Part shown: one piece after another, positions 16,883 to 25,020 of the stretch
Layout of the letters: each line of letters opens with the position of its first letter
Position numbering within the stretch: the first letter of the stretch is position 1
Assembly (NCBI GenBank): GCA_017622845.1
Contig: JAGAQJ010000054.1
Span: 1 to 64,000 of the forward strand
Reading direction: 5' to 3'
DNA from: Lachnospiraceae bacterium
GTDB lineage: Bacteria > Bacillota > Clostridia > Lachnospirales > Lachnospiraceae
DNA length: 64,000 nt
The notes under the pieces: generated by a model
The model's database searches: none
What the model saw: the letters and a program-made list of their open reading frames with translations, nothing else
What the model was told of the DNA's origin: nothing
Position numbers and translations under genes: made by a program

Positions 16883-18538
16883 TTACTTTTTCTGAACATA
16901 TTTCAGGCAGTCAAGCATTACTGCGATAAGAATGATAATACCTGAGAATACGAACTGAAGGTTTGTGTCGATACCAAGGATTGTAAGGGAATATGTCAAG
17001 GCTGTGAATATGATGACACCGACAACCACGCCTGAAATCTTACCGATACCGCCTGTGAAGGATACGCCGCCGACTACGCATGCTGCAATTGCGTCCATCT
17101 CCCAGCCCTGTCCGTAAGCTGCCGAACCGGAACCGACCATTCTTGCACATTCAAGCCATGAGCCAAAGCCGTAGAGAATACCTGCAAGCATAAATGCTCC
17201 GACGGTTACCCAGAATACCGAAATACCGGATGCTGATGCTGCATCAGGATTTCCTCCGACAGCGTACAGATTTTTGCCAAATGTCGTTTTGTTCCAGATA
17301 AACCACACAATGATAATAGCTGCCACTGCCCACAGGATAATGGTAGGAAAACCATTGATCTTGGGGATAATCATACCCGGAATCGATGATTCAATCGCTC
17401 CGAAGGATACACCCTTTGTCGCATAAGTTACGATACCGAAGATTACAAGCATGTTCGCCATCGTTGAAATAAACGGATGCATCTTGAATTTTGCGGTAAA
17501 GAAGCCGGCAATCGTCGTGAAAAAGGTGCATAAAAGAATACACATGAAAAGGGCAAAAATAACTCTTACGCCTACCGGCAGCCCCGTGAAATCAAAAACG
17601 TGTCCGAATACAGAACCTGTATTGATGCCCTGATGCATGATAATCGTCGCTGTTGTCATGCCCATGCCGACCATACGCCCGATTGAAAGGTCCGTACCTG
17701 TGAGGAGAATCAGTCCCGCAACACCGAGCGCAAGGAACATTCTCGGAGATGCCTGCTGGAAAATATTCAATATATTATTATAGGTCAAAAGCGGTGTATG
17801 CTTTATAATCGGTGTAATAATACAGAGTGCAATAAATATGAAAATAATCGCAATATACAAACCATTCTGGAGCAGGAATGCTCTCCGGTTAAACGTATAT
17901 TTGTAATTTTCCCACTTCTGCGCCCTTGCCTGCATAAAGGTAAACTTTGACATTCTGAGCAAATCAATCAAATGATATTTGTAGCTGTATGCCGCATGTT
18001 TTCTGTCTTTAATCTGCTGCAGCTCCTTTTCCAGCTCTACCTTTGCGTCGAAGCGTCTGTTTTTGTAGACGTATTTCTCATCCTTAATTTCCTGATGGTC
18101 CGAAAGCTTAGCAAGCGTTTCTTTATGCTCTTTTTCCAGCTTTGCAGCCGTCTGACGGTATTTTTCCTGTGCAGCCGCTTGCTCTAGCCTGCAGCTCTCC
18201 TTGACAGGCTCATAATATTCCTTGTCAAAATGTTCCTTTAAATAAGCCTCCGCATCGGCTATCAATTTGGAAACTTCCTCTTTATGTTCCGCTTCAATTG
18301 CTTTCGCTCTTTCGATTTCCTTGCGGACAGCTTGGATTCTGTCTGCTTTTTCTGCTTTTGTGAGTGTGAACTCTCTTTTTATACTATCGATATCGCCCTG
18401 CAGGGAGATTACTTTATCTGTACCGTCCGCTCTGAGACTGTCGATTTTTTTCTGAATCTTACCGACATAGTCTTCTATCGGGCGAAGCAGCTTTTCCTCC
18501 TGCTCAGCCGTAAGAATCTTACTATTTCCATTCGCCAT
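16883..18538 (-). CDS. mglC: Galactose/methylgalactoside ABC permease MglC with N-terminal coiled coil
   Basis: Residues from about 215 to 550 are a typical eight- to ten-helix BPD_transp_2 permease (LGVAGLILLTGTDLSIGRM, FTTIAGFFTAKFKMHPFISTM split across a loop, ACVVGGVSFTGGIGK). Ahead of it is an unusual soluble stretch of about 190 residues that is almost entirely charged heptad-like helix (Glu, Lys, Ala and Gln rich), which standard MglC of about 335 residues lacks. The start ATG has GGGAGA nine bases upstream; an in-frame TTG three codons earlier is less likely. It follows mglA by 21 bases. The extension would face the cytoplasm next to the ATPase. Confidence 0.93.
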   Translation of the reverse strand: MANGNSKILTAEQEEKLLRPIEDYVGKIQKKIDSLRADGTDKVISLQGDIDSIKREFTLTKAEKADRIQAVRKEIERAKAIEAEHKEEVSKLIADAEAYLKEHFDKEYYEPVKESCRLEQAAAQEKYRQTAAKLEKEHKETLAKLSDHQEIKDEKYVYKNRRFDAKVELEKELQQIKDRKHAAYSYKYHLIDLLRMSKFTFMQARAQKWENYKYTFNRRAFLLQNGLYIAIIFIFIALCIITPIIKHTPLLTYNNILNIFQQASPRMFLALGVAGLILLTGTDLSIGRMVGMGMTTATIIMHQGINTGSVFGHVFDFTGLPVGVRVIFALFMCILLCTFFTTIAGFFTAKFKMHPFISTMANMLVIFGIVTYATKGVSFGAIESSIPGMIIPKINGFPTIILWAVAAIIIVWFIWNKTTFGKNLYAVGGNPDAASASGISVFWVTVGAFMLAGILYGFGSWLECARMVGSGSAAYGQGWEMDAIAACVVGGVSFTGGIGKISGVVVGVIIFTALTYSLTILGIDTNLQFVFSGIIILIAVMLDCLKYVQKK

Positions 18539-18559
18539 ATCTATCAATCTCCCTCATTA

Positions 18560-20068
18560 TTATAAGTATTTCGCACTGAGTCTTAAAAGCTCTTCCTGAT
18601 TTGTCTTTTTGGTTTCAACAATTCCTGACAAGTGACCGTTCGACATAACGCCGATGCGGTTTGTAATGCCGAGGATTTCAGGCATCTCAGACGAAACGAC
18701 AATGATTGTTTTACCCTGTTTTGCCATGTTAATAATCAGCTCGTAAATCTCGTATTTAGCGCCGACATCAATTCCTCTTGTCGGTTCGTCCATCATAAAT
18801 ACCTGCGGTTCGCGCTCCAGCCATTTGCCGAAAATCACCTTCTGCTGATTACCGCCGGAAAGACTTGAAATCATGTCATCCGGTCCTAAGCACTTCGTAT
18901 GCATTATCTTGATTTCATCTGCGGTCGCCTTGACCATCTTGGAATCAGAAAGCGCTAAGCCTGACTTATACTTGTCTAAGTTGGCTATTGTCGTGTTAAA
19001 AGTCAAATCACCCTTGAGGAAAAGTCCGTTTGCCTTGCGTTCCTCTGTAATCATTGCGAATCCATGGTCCATTGCTTCCCTTGCACAGGTAAAATTCATC
19101 AGACAGTTTTTGAAATATACCCTTCCTGACGCTCTGGTACGAACACCGAAAATCGTTTCAAGAAGCTCTGTACGCCCTGCGCCCACAAGACCGTATAGTC
19201 CAAATATCTCGCCTTCTCTTACATCAAATGAGATATCCTGAAGATGCGGCTCATACTTTGTTGAAAGATTCCTTATGGACAGTATGACGTCCTTGGGCTT
19301 ATTATCCACCGGAGGAAATCTGTTATCAAGAGAGCGTCCAACCATGGCCGCAATCAATTCATTCATGTTGGTATCCTTCGCACTTTTTGTCATAACAAGG
19401 TTACCATCCCGAAGCACTGATATCTCATCACAAATCTCAAAAATCTCATCCATTTTGTGAGAAATGTATATCAAAGCAATTCCCTGCTCTTTTAACATTC
19501 TCATCATCTCAAAAAGCTTATCAACTTCCTGAACAGTCAGCGAGGAGGTCGGCTCATCAAGAACAATTACTTTTGAATTGTAGGAAATCGCCTTTGCTAT
19601 CTCACACATCTGTCTCTGTGACACGGACATATTGCGCATCGGCTGTGTGAGATTCACCGTCATGCCCAGCTTTCTGAAAAGCTCTGATGCTTCCTTTTTC
19701 ATCCGTCCCTCATCGACTACCCCTAAGGAATTGACCGGATAGCGTCCGAGAAACAGATTGTCAACAACATTTCTCTCCAGACATTGGTTCAATTCCTGAT
19801 GGACCATTGCGATACCGTTTTCCAGAGCATCTTTTGGTCCTGAGAAGCTGACTTCCCTGTTATCAAGGAAGATGCTTCCCTCATCTTTCTGATAAGTGCC
19901 GAAAAGGCACTTCATCATTGTTGACTTACCGGCGCCATTTTCTCCCATAAGCCCCATAACAGTGCCGCGCTTCACGTCCAGATTGATATGGTCAAGCACT
20001 CTGTTACGGCCAAAGGATTTGCTCATGCCGCGTATCGATAAGACGATGTCATCTTTCTTATCTGCCAT
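18560..20068 (-). CDS. mglA: Galactose/methylgalactoside ABC transporter ATPase MglA
   Basis: Two tandem ABC domains make up about 500 residues, as in all sugar ATPases of the MglA/RbsA group. The first has Walker A GENGAGKSTMMKC near residue 42, signature MSVSQRQM and Walker B VIVLDEPTSSL. The second has GLVGAGRTE, signature LSGGNQQKVIFGKWL and VFMMDEPTRGIDVGAKYEIY. The degenerate second Walker A (GAGRTE) is normal for this family. It lies between mglB and mglC in one leftward operon. Confidence 0.95.
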   Translation of the reverse strand: MADKKDDIVLSIRGMSKSFGRNRVLDHINLDVKRGTVMGLMGENGAGKSTMMKCLFGTYQKDEGSIFLDNREVSFSGPKDALENGIAMVHQELNQCLERNVVDNLFLGRYPVNSLGVVDEGRMKKEASELFRKLGMTVNLTQPMRNMSVSQRQMCEIAKAISYNSKVIVLDEPTSSLTVQEVDKLFEMMRMLKEQGIALIYISHKMDEIFEICDEISVLRDGNLVMTKSAKDTNMNELIAAMVGRSLDNRFPPVDNKPKDVILSIRNLSTKYEPHLQDISFDVREGEIFGLYGLVGAGRTELLETIFGVRTRASGRVYFKNCLMNFTCAREAMDHGFAMITEERKANGLFLKGDLTFNTTIANLDKYKSGLALSDSKMVKATADEIKIMHTKCLGPDDMISSLSGGNQQKVIFGKWLEREPQVFMMDEPTRGIDVGAKYEIYELIINMAKQGKTIIVVSSEMPEILGITNRIGVMSNGHLSGIVETKKTNQEELLRLSAKYL

Positions 20069-20107
20069 GATTCTTACCTCTATCTATGTATATTCCTGTT
20101 TTCCGGT

Positions 20108-20157
20108 ATCAAAAAAGACTAAAAGACCTTTCAGGGGGAGAATTGCTCCTCCCCCCG
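20108..20157 (-). terminator. Attenuating hairpin between mglB and mglA
   Basis: On the minus strand GGGGGGAGGAG and CTCCCCC form a strong stem with a short loop and bulge, followed by a T-rich stretch ending in CTTTTTTG. A hairpin here would leave binding-protein mRNA in excess over ATPase and permease mRNA, a common design in sugar operons. Confidence 0.7.
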
Positions 20158-20183
20158 TCAGCCTGAGCTGTCGCCTAAACTGC

Positions 20184-21497
20184 TTATTGGCTAAGCAATG
20201 ATGTATAGGAAGCAGCGTTATCTGTCTTAACCATATTGATTGCAAAAGCATCATACTGGCTCGGATTTCCGAGACGGTTTGTGATGTTGGACTCTGTCTG
20301 TCCGTCACCGCCGATATAATCAATGTCAAGATTGAGTAAATCGTCATAGTTCTGAAGGAGCGGCTGATAAGTAGAGCTTAAGAAATTATCAGCAGCATTG
20401 TAGATATTCAGCCATACTTTCTTTCTGGCGTGGCTGCTCTCGTCAAGCTGGTTCGCTACAGGCGCATATACCTTTGTGGAATCCGTAAATTCCTGATAGT
20501 TATCTGCTGTTACGGCAACGTTCAATGCATAGTAAGAACGCTCGTCTGCCTTATATACATATACATCATCAGAAAGCACATTGCCTGCTTCATCGGCTGT
20601 ACCGATTCCTGTATCGATATCAACGCCGTCTAATGTGTTGCGCAATACACGAAGTGTCAGGTAAGCCTGCACATCTGCATGCTGGCTGATGGTTCCGCCA
20701 TAGCCTTCTGCAATAGCTGCTACCGCATCGCTGTTTGCATCATAGCCAAAGGTTGGTACATTGTTGTCCTTTGACCATGCATTAAACATAGACATTCCCA
20801 TACCATCATTGTTGGAAACAACAACGTCAATGCTGTCTCCGAAGGAAGAAGACCATGTGCCTACCGCATTTCCTGCTGTTGCAGCGTCCCATGTGGCACC
20901 TGCAGAGTTCTTCATTTCCTGTGACGCAAGCTCACGGATAATGTAAGTCTTTCCGCCTACCTCAATCGTACCGTCCTGTACGATAGAAGAAGAGCCGTCT
21001 GTATTTGTTCCGATAGGGTCGCTGTTAATTGCTCCGTCCTTCTCCACGCCTGTATTGAGTGCCTTACGGACACCTCTTGTTCTGGCAATGGAATCATTAT
21101 GTCCGATATCACCGATTGCAAGAACATAGCCGATAATGCCGTCGCCGTTTCTGTCAATCTGATCAATGTTTGCTTCAATGTAATCCTTTACCATTGTTCC
21201 CTGAAGCTCAGCGCCCTGATTTGCATCAAAGCCTACATAATATGTACCGTCGTTGAAGCTTAAGGCTGCCATATCAAGCTCGCCTGTTGCACTGCTGGAC
21301 GGCTGACGGTTAAACCATACAAGCGGTTTATCCTTGTTTGCAACCTCTGTAGAGTCTTTGCTTTCTGTTGACACAGCAGCATTCTCTGTATTGCTGCTTG
21401 CTGCAGGTGTTGTGTTGTCTGATGAATTTCCGCCGCATGCTGTTACGGAAAGCCCCATCACCATTGCCATTGCCATGTAAGCCATTTTCTTGTTCAT
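20184..21497 (-). CDS. mglB: Galactose-binding lipoprotein MglB, circularly permuted
   Basis: The protein has a lipoprotein signal with Cys in SVTACGG near residue 21, followed by a Ser/Thr/Asn-rich linker. The mature part begins at LVWFNRQPS, which equals the fourth strand of the N-lobe in ordinary MglB (PIIFFNREP in the protein at 11335-12372). It then follows family order: YYVGFDANQ, the calcium loop DRNGDGIIGY, VVVSNNDGMGMS and PTFGYDANSD. After a linker near residue 355 it ends with KVWLNIYNAADNFL...DAFAINMV, which is the first 80 residues of ordinary MglB. The fold is therefore a circular permutation with new ends between strands. Length is 437 residues against about 330 for the canonical form. 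It heads the mglBAC operon. Confidence 0.92.
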   Translation of the reverse strand: MNKKMAYMAMAMVMGLSVTACGGNSSDNTTPAASSNTENAAVSTESKDSTEVANKDKPLVWFNRQPSSSATGELDMAALSFNDGTYYVGFDANQGAELQGTMVKDYIEANIDQIDRNGDGIIGYVLAIGDIGHNDSIARTRGVRKALNTGVEKDGAINSDPIGTNTDGSSSIVQDGTIEVGGKTYIIRELASQEMKNSAGATWDAATAGNAVGTWSSSFGDSIDVVVSNNDGMGMSMFNAWSKDNNVPTFGYDANSDAVAAIAEGYGGTISQHADVQAYLTLRVLRNTLDGVDIDTGIGTADEAGNVLSDDVYVYKADERSYYALNVAVTADNYQEFTDSTKVYAPVANQLDESSHARKKVWLNIYNAADNFLSSTYQPLLQNYDDLLNLDIDYIGGDGQTESNITNRLGNPSQYDAFAINMVKTDNAASYTSLLSQ

Positions 21498-21746
21498 AAT
21501 CCAATATCTCCTTTCCTTTTACAACAACTTTTTCATTTCCCTGTTGATATTGACATTATATACAATAAATTTCCGGCTAAACATAGATTTTTTTTCGTTT
21601 TACATTAAAAATTTTAAGTTTTTTAAGTTTTTATGCAGCATCTTTTATATAAAACAGATTTTATCAGCCAAAAAGACAGCAGTTTAAACAATTCTTTTCG
21701 TAAGCAGCATTATCCCCCGTTTTTTGTACAGCAGATACAGCTCCGG
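21498..21746 (-). promoter_or_regulatory. mglB: AT-rich mglB leader and promoter region
   Basis: On the minus strand a TATAAT (21555-21560) lies about 60 bases before the mglB start, with only weak -35 candidates 15-17 bases upstream, which fits a promoter needing an activator such as the YesN-like regulator. The ribosome site GGAAAGGAGA precedes the ATG. No gene is seen between here and 21831. Confidence 0.55.
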
Positions 21747-21783
21747 CATGCAGGAGAGCTGTCAAAACGGCTGAGAGGAAAGT
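21747..21783 (+). promoter_or_regulatory. Remnant 5' half of a TPP riboswitch
   Basis: The 37 bases match the 5' half of the thiC riboswitch at 24795-24831 with only three differences, and keep the consensus CTGAGAGG. The 3' half (CTGATTTGGATAATGCC...) is missing, so it cannot form the full aptamer. The sequence points right, towards the 3' end of a leftward gene, so it controls nothing obvious. It is best read as a leftover of duplication or insertion. Confidence 0.75.
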
Positions 21784-21830
21784 ATCTCGTCATCACAGCT
21801 ATCCAGCAGAAAATAACTTTCAGCAAACCG

Positions 21831-24224
21831 CTAAGATACGGAAGCAGCCTGCCCGGCTGACTTCGGAAGCCAGATTCCGTCTGCTCCATAGGGCTGTATC
21901 ATGATAATCTTCACAGTGCCTCCGTCCTCATAAAAGGTAATGGTTACTTCGCAAGTATCCGTATCTTTGTCAAACTCCACGTTCGTTCCGACCTTGTTCG
22001 GATTTTTCAGCAGATTGAGCAGATATACGGCTGCTGTATCCGGCTCGAACAACTGCGCATACCAGCGCATGTCTTTATCTGCCTTTGCATTGTTATTCAA
22101 TGCCTCGCCAGCCCCGTTAAAGGAATAATAATCCATCATGGTGCCCTCAATCATTCCATTCGGATATGCAAGATAAAACTCCTCTGCTGTGCAGATATTG
22201 TCCATGTAGTCAAGCGACTCAGACTTTATGACACATGTGTCATTTTTCAATTCATAGACAAGCTGCTCCCTCCACACCGTCACATGCGGGTCAGACACCC
22301 ATGCATAATATAAAATCTCTGCCGACTGGTTTGACACATTCACAATCCGGTAATTCCACGGTATCGTGTCATTATCTCCGTTTCCCCACGGCCATGGGCT
22401 TGACCATCCGAAGTCGATGTAGTCCTCGTCATTGATACCATTTGTCAGCATATCTCTGTCAGCAAGCTCCTGCTGCGCTTCTTCTGACATCATGCCTGTA
22501 ATCGTCTTTCCATCACGATTGCAGAACGCCTGTGCCCACTGTTCCATGTATTTCCATGCAGCAGCTTCCTTACCGGCATTCGCCGGCAGCATGTTCAGTA
22601 TCGTCCGTTTTTCCTCTGCCTGTGCAATCTGGTCTTCGAGCATCGCGCGCAGTTGTGCTGTTTCTTCCGTTTCGCCGGACTGCTCAGCCAGTCCCTGCAG
22701 CAATTCCATCTGTGCTGTTAACTCCTCTTCCAGCGCCATGAGCTGTGACTGCTTTTCTTTGATTTCGTCCTCCGGGATTGTGAGGCCGACAAATCCGTCA
22801 GTGCTGTCATCCCACACCCAGCCTGTGATATCGCCTTCTGTTCCCTGATACATCTGCTGCTGCAGCTCCTCAGACCGCTTTAGCAGTTCCCTTGTCTGTG
22901 CCATAATATCCTCAGCAGCAGCTTCTTTTTTCACAAATACCGCTCCATCTGTAACAGGCGCAATTGTCTGGCTCATCTTCCCGTCTGCCGCAACTGCTGT
23001 TTCAGTGGACTGCCCTGCCTGGAAAATCAAACTGCCGTCTTCTGCAATCGTAAACTGATACTGATACCTTCCGTCTTCTGTAACAGCCGTCAAAGTGTCG
23101 CCCTTTATCTCATAGCTTCCATAGGGAAGATACGAACTGAAAGAATCATAAGAAAAGAGAAAACCCCCATCCATATCAAGAGACAGACAGGGAATGGATA
23201 AATATTCCTCCTGCTGCGTCACCGCCATAACATACTCCCCTGCAATATTATCGATACGATTCACGTCCTTTTTACTCGTCATAAAGCATACCGGTATTAT
23301 AATACATGCTAAGACCGCTGCTGCAATCACCCAGAATGCAGGCTTTTTGTAGTTCAGGATATTTTTTACGCGTTCCTTCACGCCGTTTTCTCCAAAGGCA
23401 ACCGGGCAGGCTGTAATCATACGGCGGCTTACGGCACACGCGACAAGCGCCTGCGAATACGCCTTCTTATATTCCATGCCAAGTTCCCTGACAACCTTCT
23501 CATCGCATGCAAGCTCGATATCCCTGCACAGCAGTACGTAAGCAAGCCAGACACACGGATTAAACCAGTACACGGCAAGCAGCAGGAACGCAGCAGGCTT
23601 TATCAGATAATCCTTCCTTTTGAGATGCGCCTTTTCATGCAAAATCACATAGGGCATGCTTTCCTCTGTGATATGAAACGGAATGCAGATGCGCGGTTTG
23701 ATGATTCCGAATAAAAACGGTGTTTCTATTGCATCGCTTTTGTAGATTTTTATCTGATGTTCTGTATCCATTGCAAAATCTTCGGGAATTGCTGTTCTGA
23801 TGCGGCGGGCAATGCGCATATAGCTCAGCACCATATATCCCAGCATCAGTATCAGTCCTGCTGCCCATATTCCTGCACACAGATAACCCAAAACCTGTGA
23901 CCTGCTGACGCTGTCTGCCGCAGCCGCCATATCATTTTCCTGTAAAAATTGATTCACCGGAACGTCTATCATCTGTATTCCGGAATGCACCGCAGGACGG
24001 CTGACCATGCTGTACGTTTCATCTGCCGTATTCGTACTTGGAATCAGGCTGAACACGGATTCTATGGAAAAAGGAACCGCCAGCCGCACTCCTGCCAGAA
24101 GCCATAGGAAACAGCGGACATTTTTGGGCATATTTTTGAAGAAAAGGCGGACAGCAGTCACAGCCAAAATCAAGTAGCTTGCCGAAATACTCATATTAAA
24201 AAGATTCATAAACAATTTATCCAT
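21831..24224 (-). CDS. BlaR1/MecR1-family membrane metalloprotease sensor (M56)
   Basis: Four or five membrane helices and a cytoplasmic M56 peptidase domain with zinc motif HEKAH (about residue 207) fill the first 330 residues, as in BlaR1, which cleaves the BlaI repressor on signal. The extracellular C-terminal part (about residues 340-797) is not a penicillin-binding domain. It shows a beta-rich segment, a charged coiled coil (about residues 440-545) and a domain around AWKYMEQWAQAFCNRDGK resembling NTF2-like folds. The signal is therefore probably not a beta-lactam. It follows a BlaI-type repressor gene by 21 bases. Confidence 0.88.
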   Translation of the reverse strand: MDKLFMNLFNMSISASYLILAVTAVRLFFKNMPKNVRCFLWLLAGVRLAVPFSIESVFSLIPSTNTADETYSMVSRPAVHSGIQMIDVPVNQFLQENDMAAAADSVSRSQVLGYLCAGIWAAGLILMLGYMVLSYMRIARRIRTAIPEDFAMDTEHQIKIYKSDAIETPFLFGIIKPRICIPFHITEESMPYVILHEKAHLKRKDYLIKPAAFLLLAVYWFNPCVWLAYVLLCRDIELACDEKVVRELGMEYKKAYSQALVACAVSRRMITACPVAFGENGVKERVKNILNYKKPAFWVIAAAVLACIIIPVCFMTSKKDVNRIDNIAGEYVMAVTQQEEYLSIPCLSLDMDGGFLFSYDSFSSYLPYGSYEIKGDTLTAVTEDGRYQYQFTIAEDGSLIFQAGQSTETAVAADGKMSQTIAPVTDGAVFVKKEAAAEDIMAQTRELLKRSEELQQQMYQGTEGDITGWVWDDSTDGFVGLTIPEDEIKEKQSQLMALEEELTAQMELLQGLAEQSGETEETAQLRAMLEDQIAQAEEKRTILNMLPANAGKEAAAWKYMEQWAQAFCNRDGKTITGMMSEEAQQELADRDMLTNGINDEDYIDFGWSSPWPWGNGDNDTIPWNYRIVNVSNQSAEILYYAWVSDPHVTVWREQLVYELKNDTCVIKSESLDYMDNICTAEEFYLAYPNGMIEGTMMDYYSFNGAGEALNNNAKADKDMRWYAQLFEPDTAAVYLLNLLKNPNKVGTNVEFDKDTDTCEVTITFYEDGGTVKIIMIQPYGADGIWLPKSAGQAASVS

Positions 24225-24245
24225 ACATAATCCTCCGACAGATTT

Positions 24246-24605
24246 CTAATCCCGATACGCATCAATGATTTTCTGAATCTCATCTATTTCCTGTTTGGAA
24301 AGATTGTTTTTCCTTGTAAATGCAGCGATAAAATCCGGCAGCGACCCGGAAAAGGTCCGTTCTACCACCTCTGCGCTTTCTGCGGACTGAACATCTTCCT
24401 TGGAAACAAGAGAGGTCACAATTGCATTTTCGGACTTGACAATTCCCCTCTCTGAAAGCCGCCGTATTACTGTATACGTCGTTGACTTTTTCCACTCAAG
24501 CTTCTCCCTGCACAAGCGTACAAGCTCACTGCTCGACACCGGCTCATTTTCCCATAAGATTTCACAAAACCGATATTCGCTTTCAAATATTTTCGGTATT
24601 TCCAT
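24246..24605 (-). CDS. BlaI/MecI/CopY-family repressor
   Basis: This protein of about 119 residues has the winged-helix fold of the family (ILWENEPVSSSELVRLC and TTYTVIRRLSERGIV) and a short C-terminal dimer helix. The start MEIPKIFE was chosen because GGGGAGG lies eight bases upstream; the open frame extends 13 codons further without such a site. Two dyad operators overlap and follow its promoter, so it likely represses itself and the downstream BlaR1-like protease gene until the protease cuts it. Confidence 0.92.
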   Translation of the reverse strand: MEIPKIFESEYRFCEILWENEPVSSSELVRLCREKLEWKKSTTYTVIRRLSERGIVKSENAIVTSLVSKEDVQSAESAEVVERTFSGSLPDFIAAFTRKNNLSKQEIDEIQKIIDAYRD

Positions 24606-24645
24606 TTCTCCAACCTCCCCTTCTGTTAAAATTTCAAATTCCATA

Positions 24646-24699
24646 GGTCTAATTCATTAAACCCACTTTTAGTTTAACGCATTAAACCTCTCTTGTCAA
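24646..24699 (-). promoter_or_regulatory. blaI promoter with two repressor operators
   Basis: On the minus strand TTGACA (24694-24699) and TAAACT (24671-24676) are 17 bases apart. A perfect dyad GTTTAA-N4-TTAAAC (24672-24687) covers the -10 region, and a second dyad with one mismatch (24646-24663) lies just downstream. The paired sites match how BlaI-type repressors bind. Confidence 0.85.
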
Positions 24700-24751
24700 T
24701 ACATGATATCGTCAACTGCGTCCTGCCTAAAGTAAATGCAGCAGTTCAGGC

Positions 24752-24780
24752 TTGCATTTATCATCCATTCCTTTTATAAT
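24752..24780 (+). promoter_or_regulatory. thiC: thiC promoter
   Basis: TTGCAT (24752-24757) and TATAAT (24775-24780) are 17 bases apart, and the TPP aptamer begins about 15-20 bases later. The same TTGCAT -35 is used by the thiS operon. Confidence 0.85.
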
Positions 24781-24794
24781 AATTACAGTTTCAT

Positions 24795-24885
24795 CATGCA
24801 GGGGAGCTGTCAAAACGGCTGAGCGGAAGGTGTGCCCTTCGACCCGAAACCTGATTTGGATAATGCCAACGTAGGAATATGCCGA
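24795..24885 (+). promoter_or_regulatory. TPP riboswitch controlling thiC
   Basis: The aptamer blocks are present in order: GGGGAGCTG, GGCTGAGCGGAAGGT, CCCTTCGACCC, CCTGATTTGGATAATGCC and AACGTAGGAA. The usual GAGA of the first block is GAGC here, a minor departure. About 130 bases separate it from the thiC start, room for a terminator/antiterminator; a T-rich stretch (CTCTTTTTTTATT near 24930) may end a terminator. Confidence 0.96.
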
Positions 24886-25020
24886 TTGTTTGTCACATTG
24901 AGAAATGACTTTCAGAGATATCCTGCGTATCTCTTTTTTTATTCCAAAATGCTTCCATCTCACTCTCTTTTGCAAAAAGCATATATATTCAAAACAAAAA
25001 ACAAGGAGGAAATGCATCAT

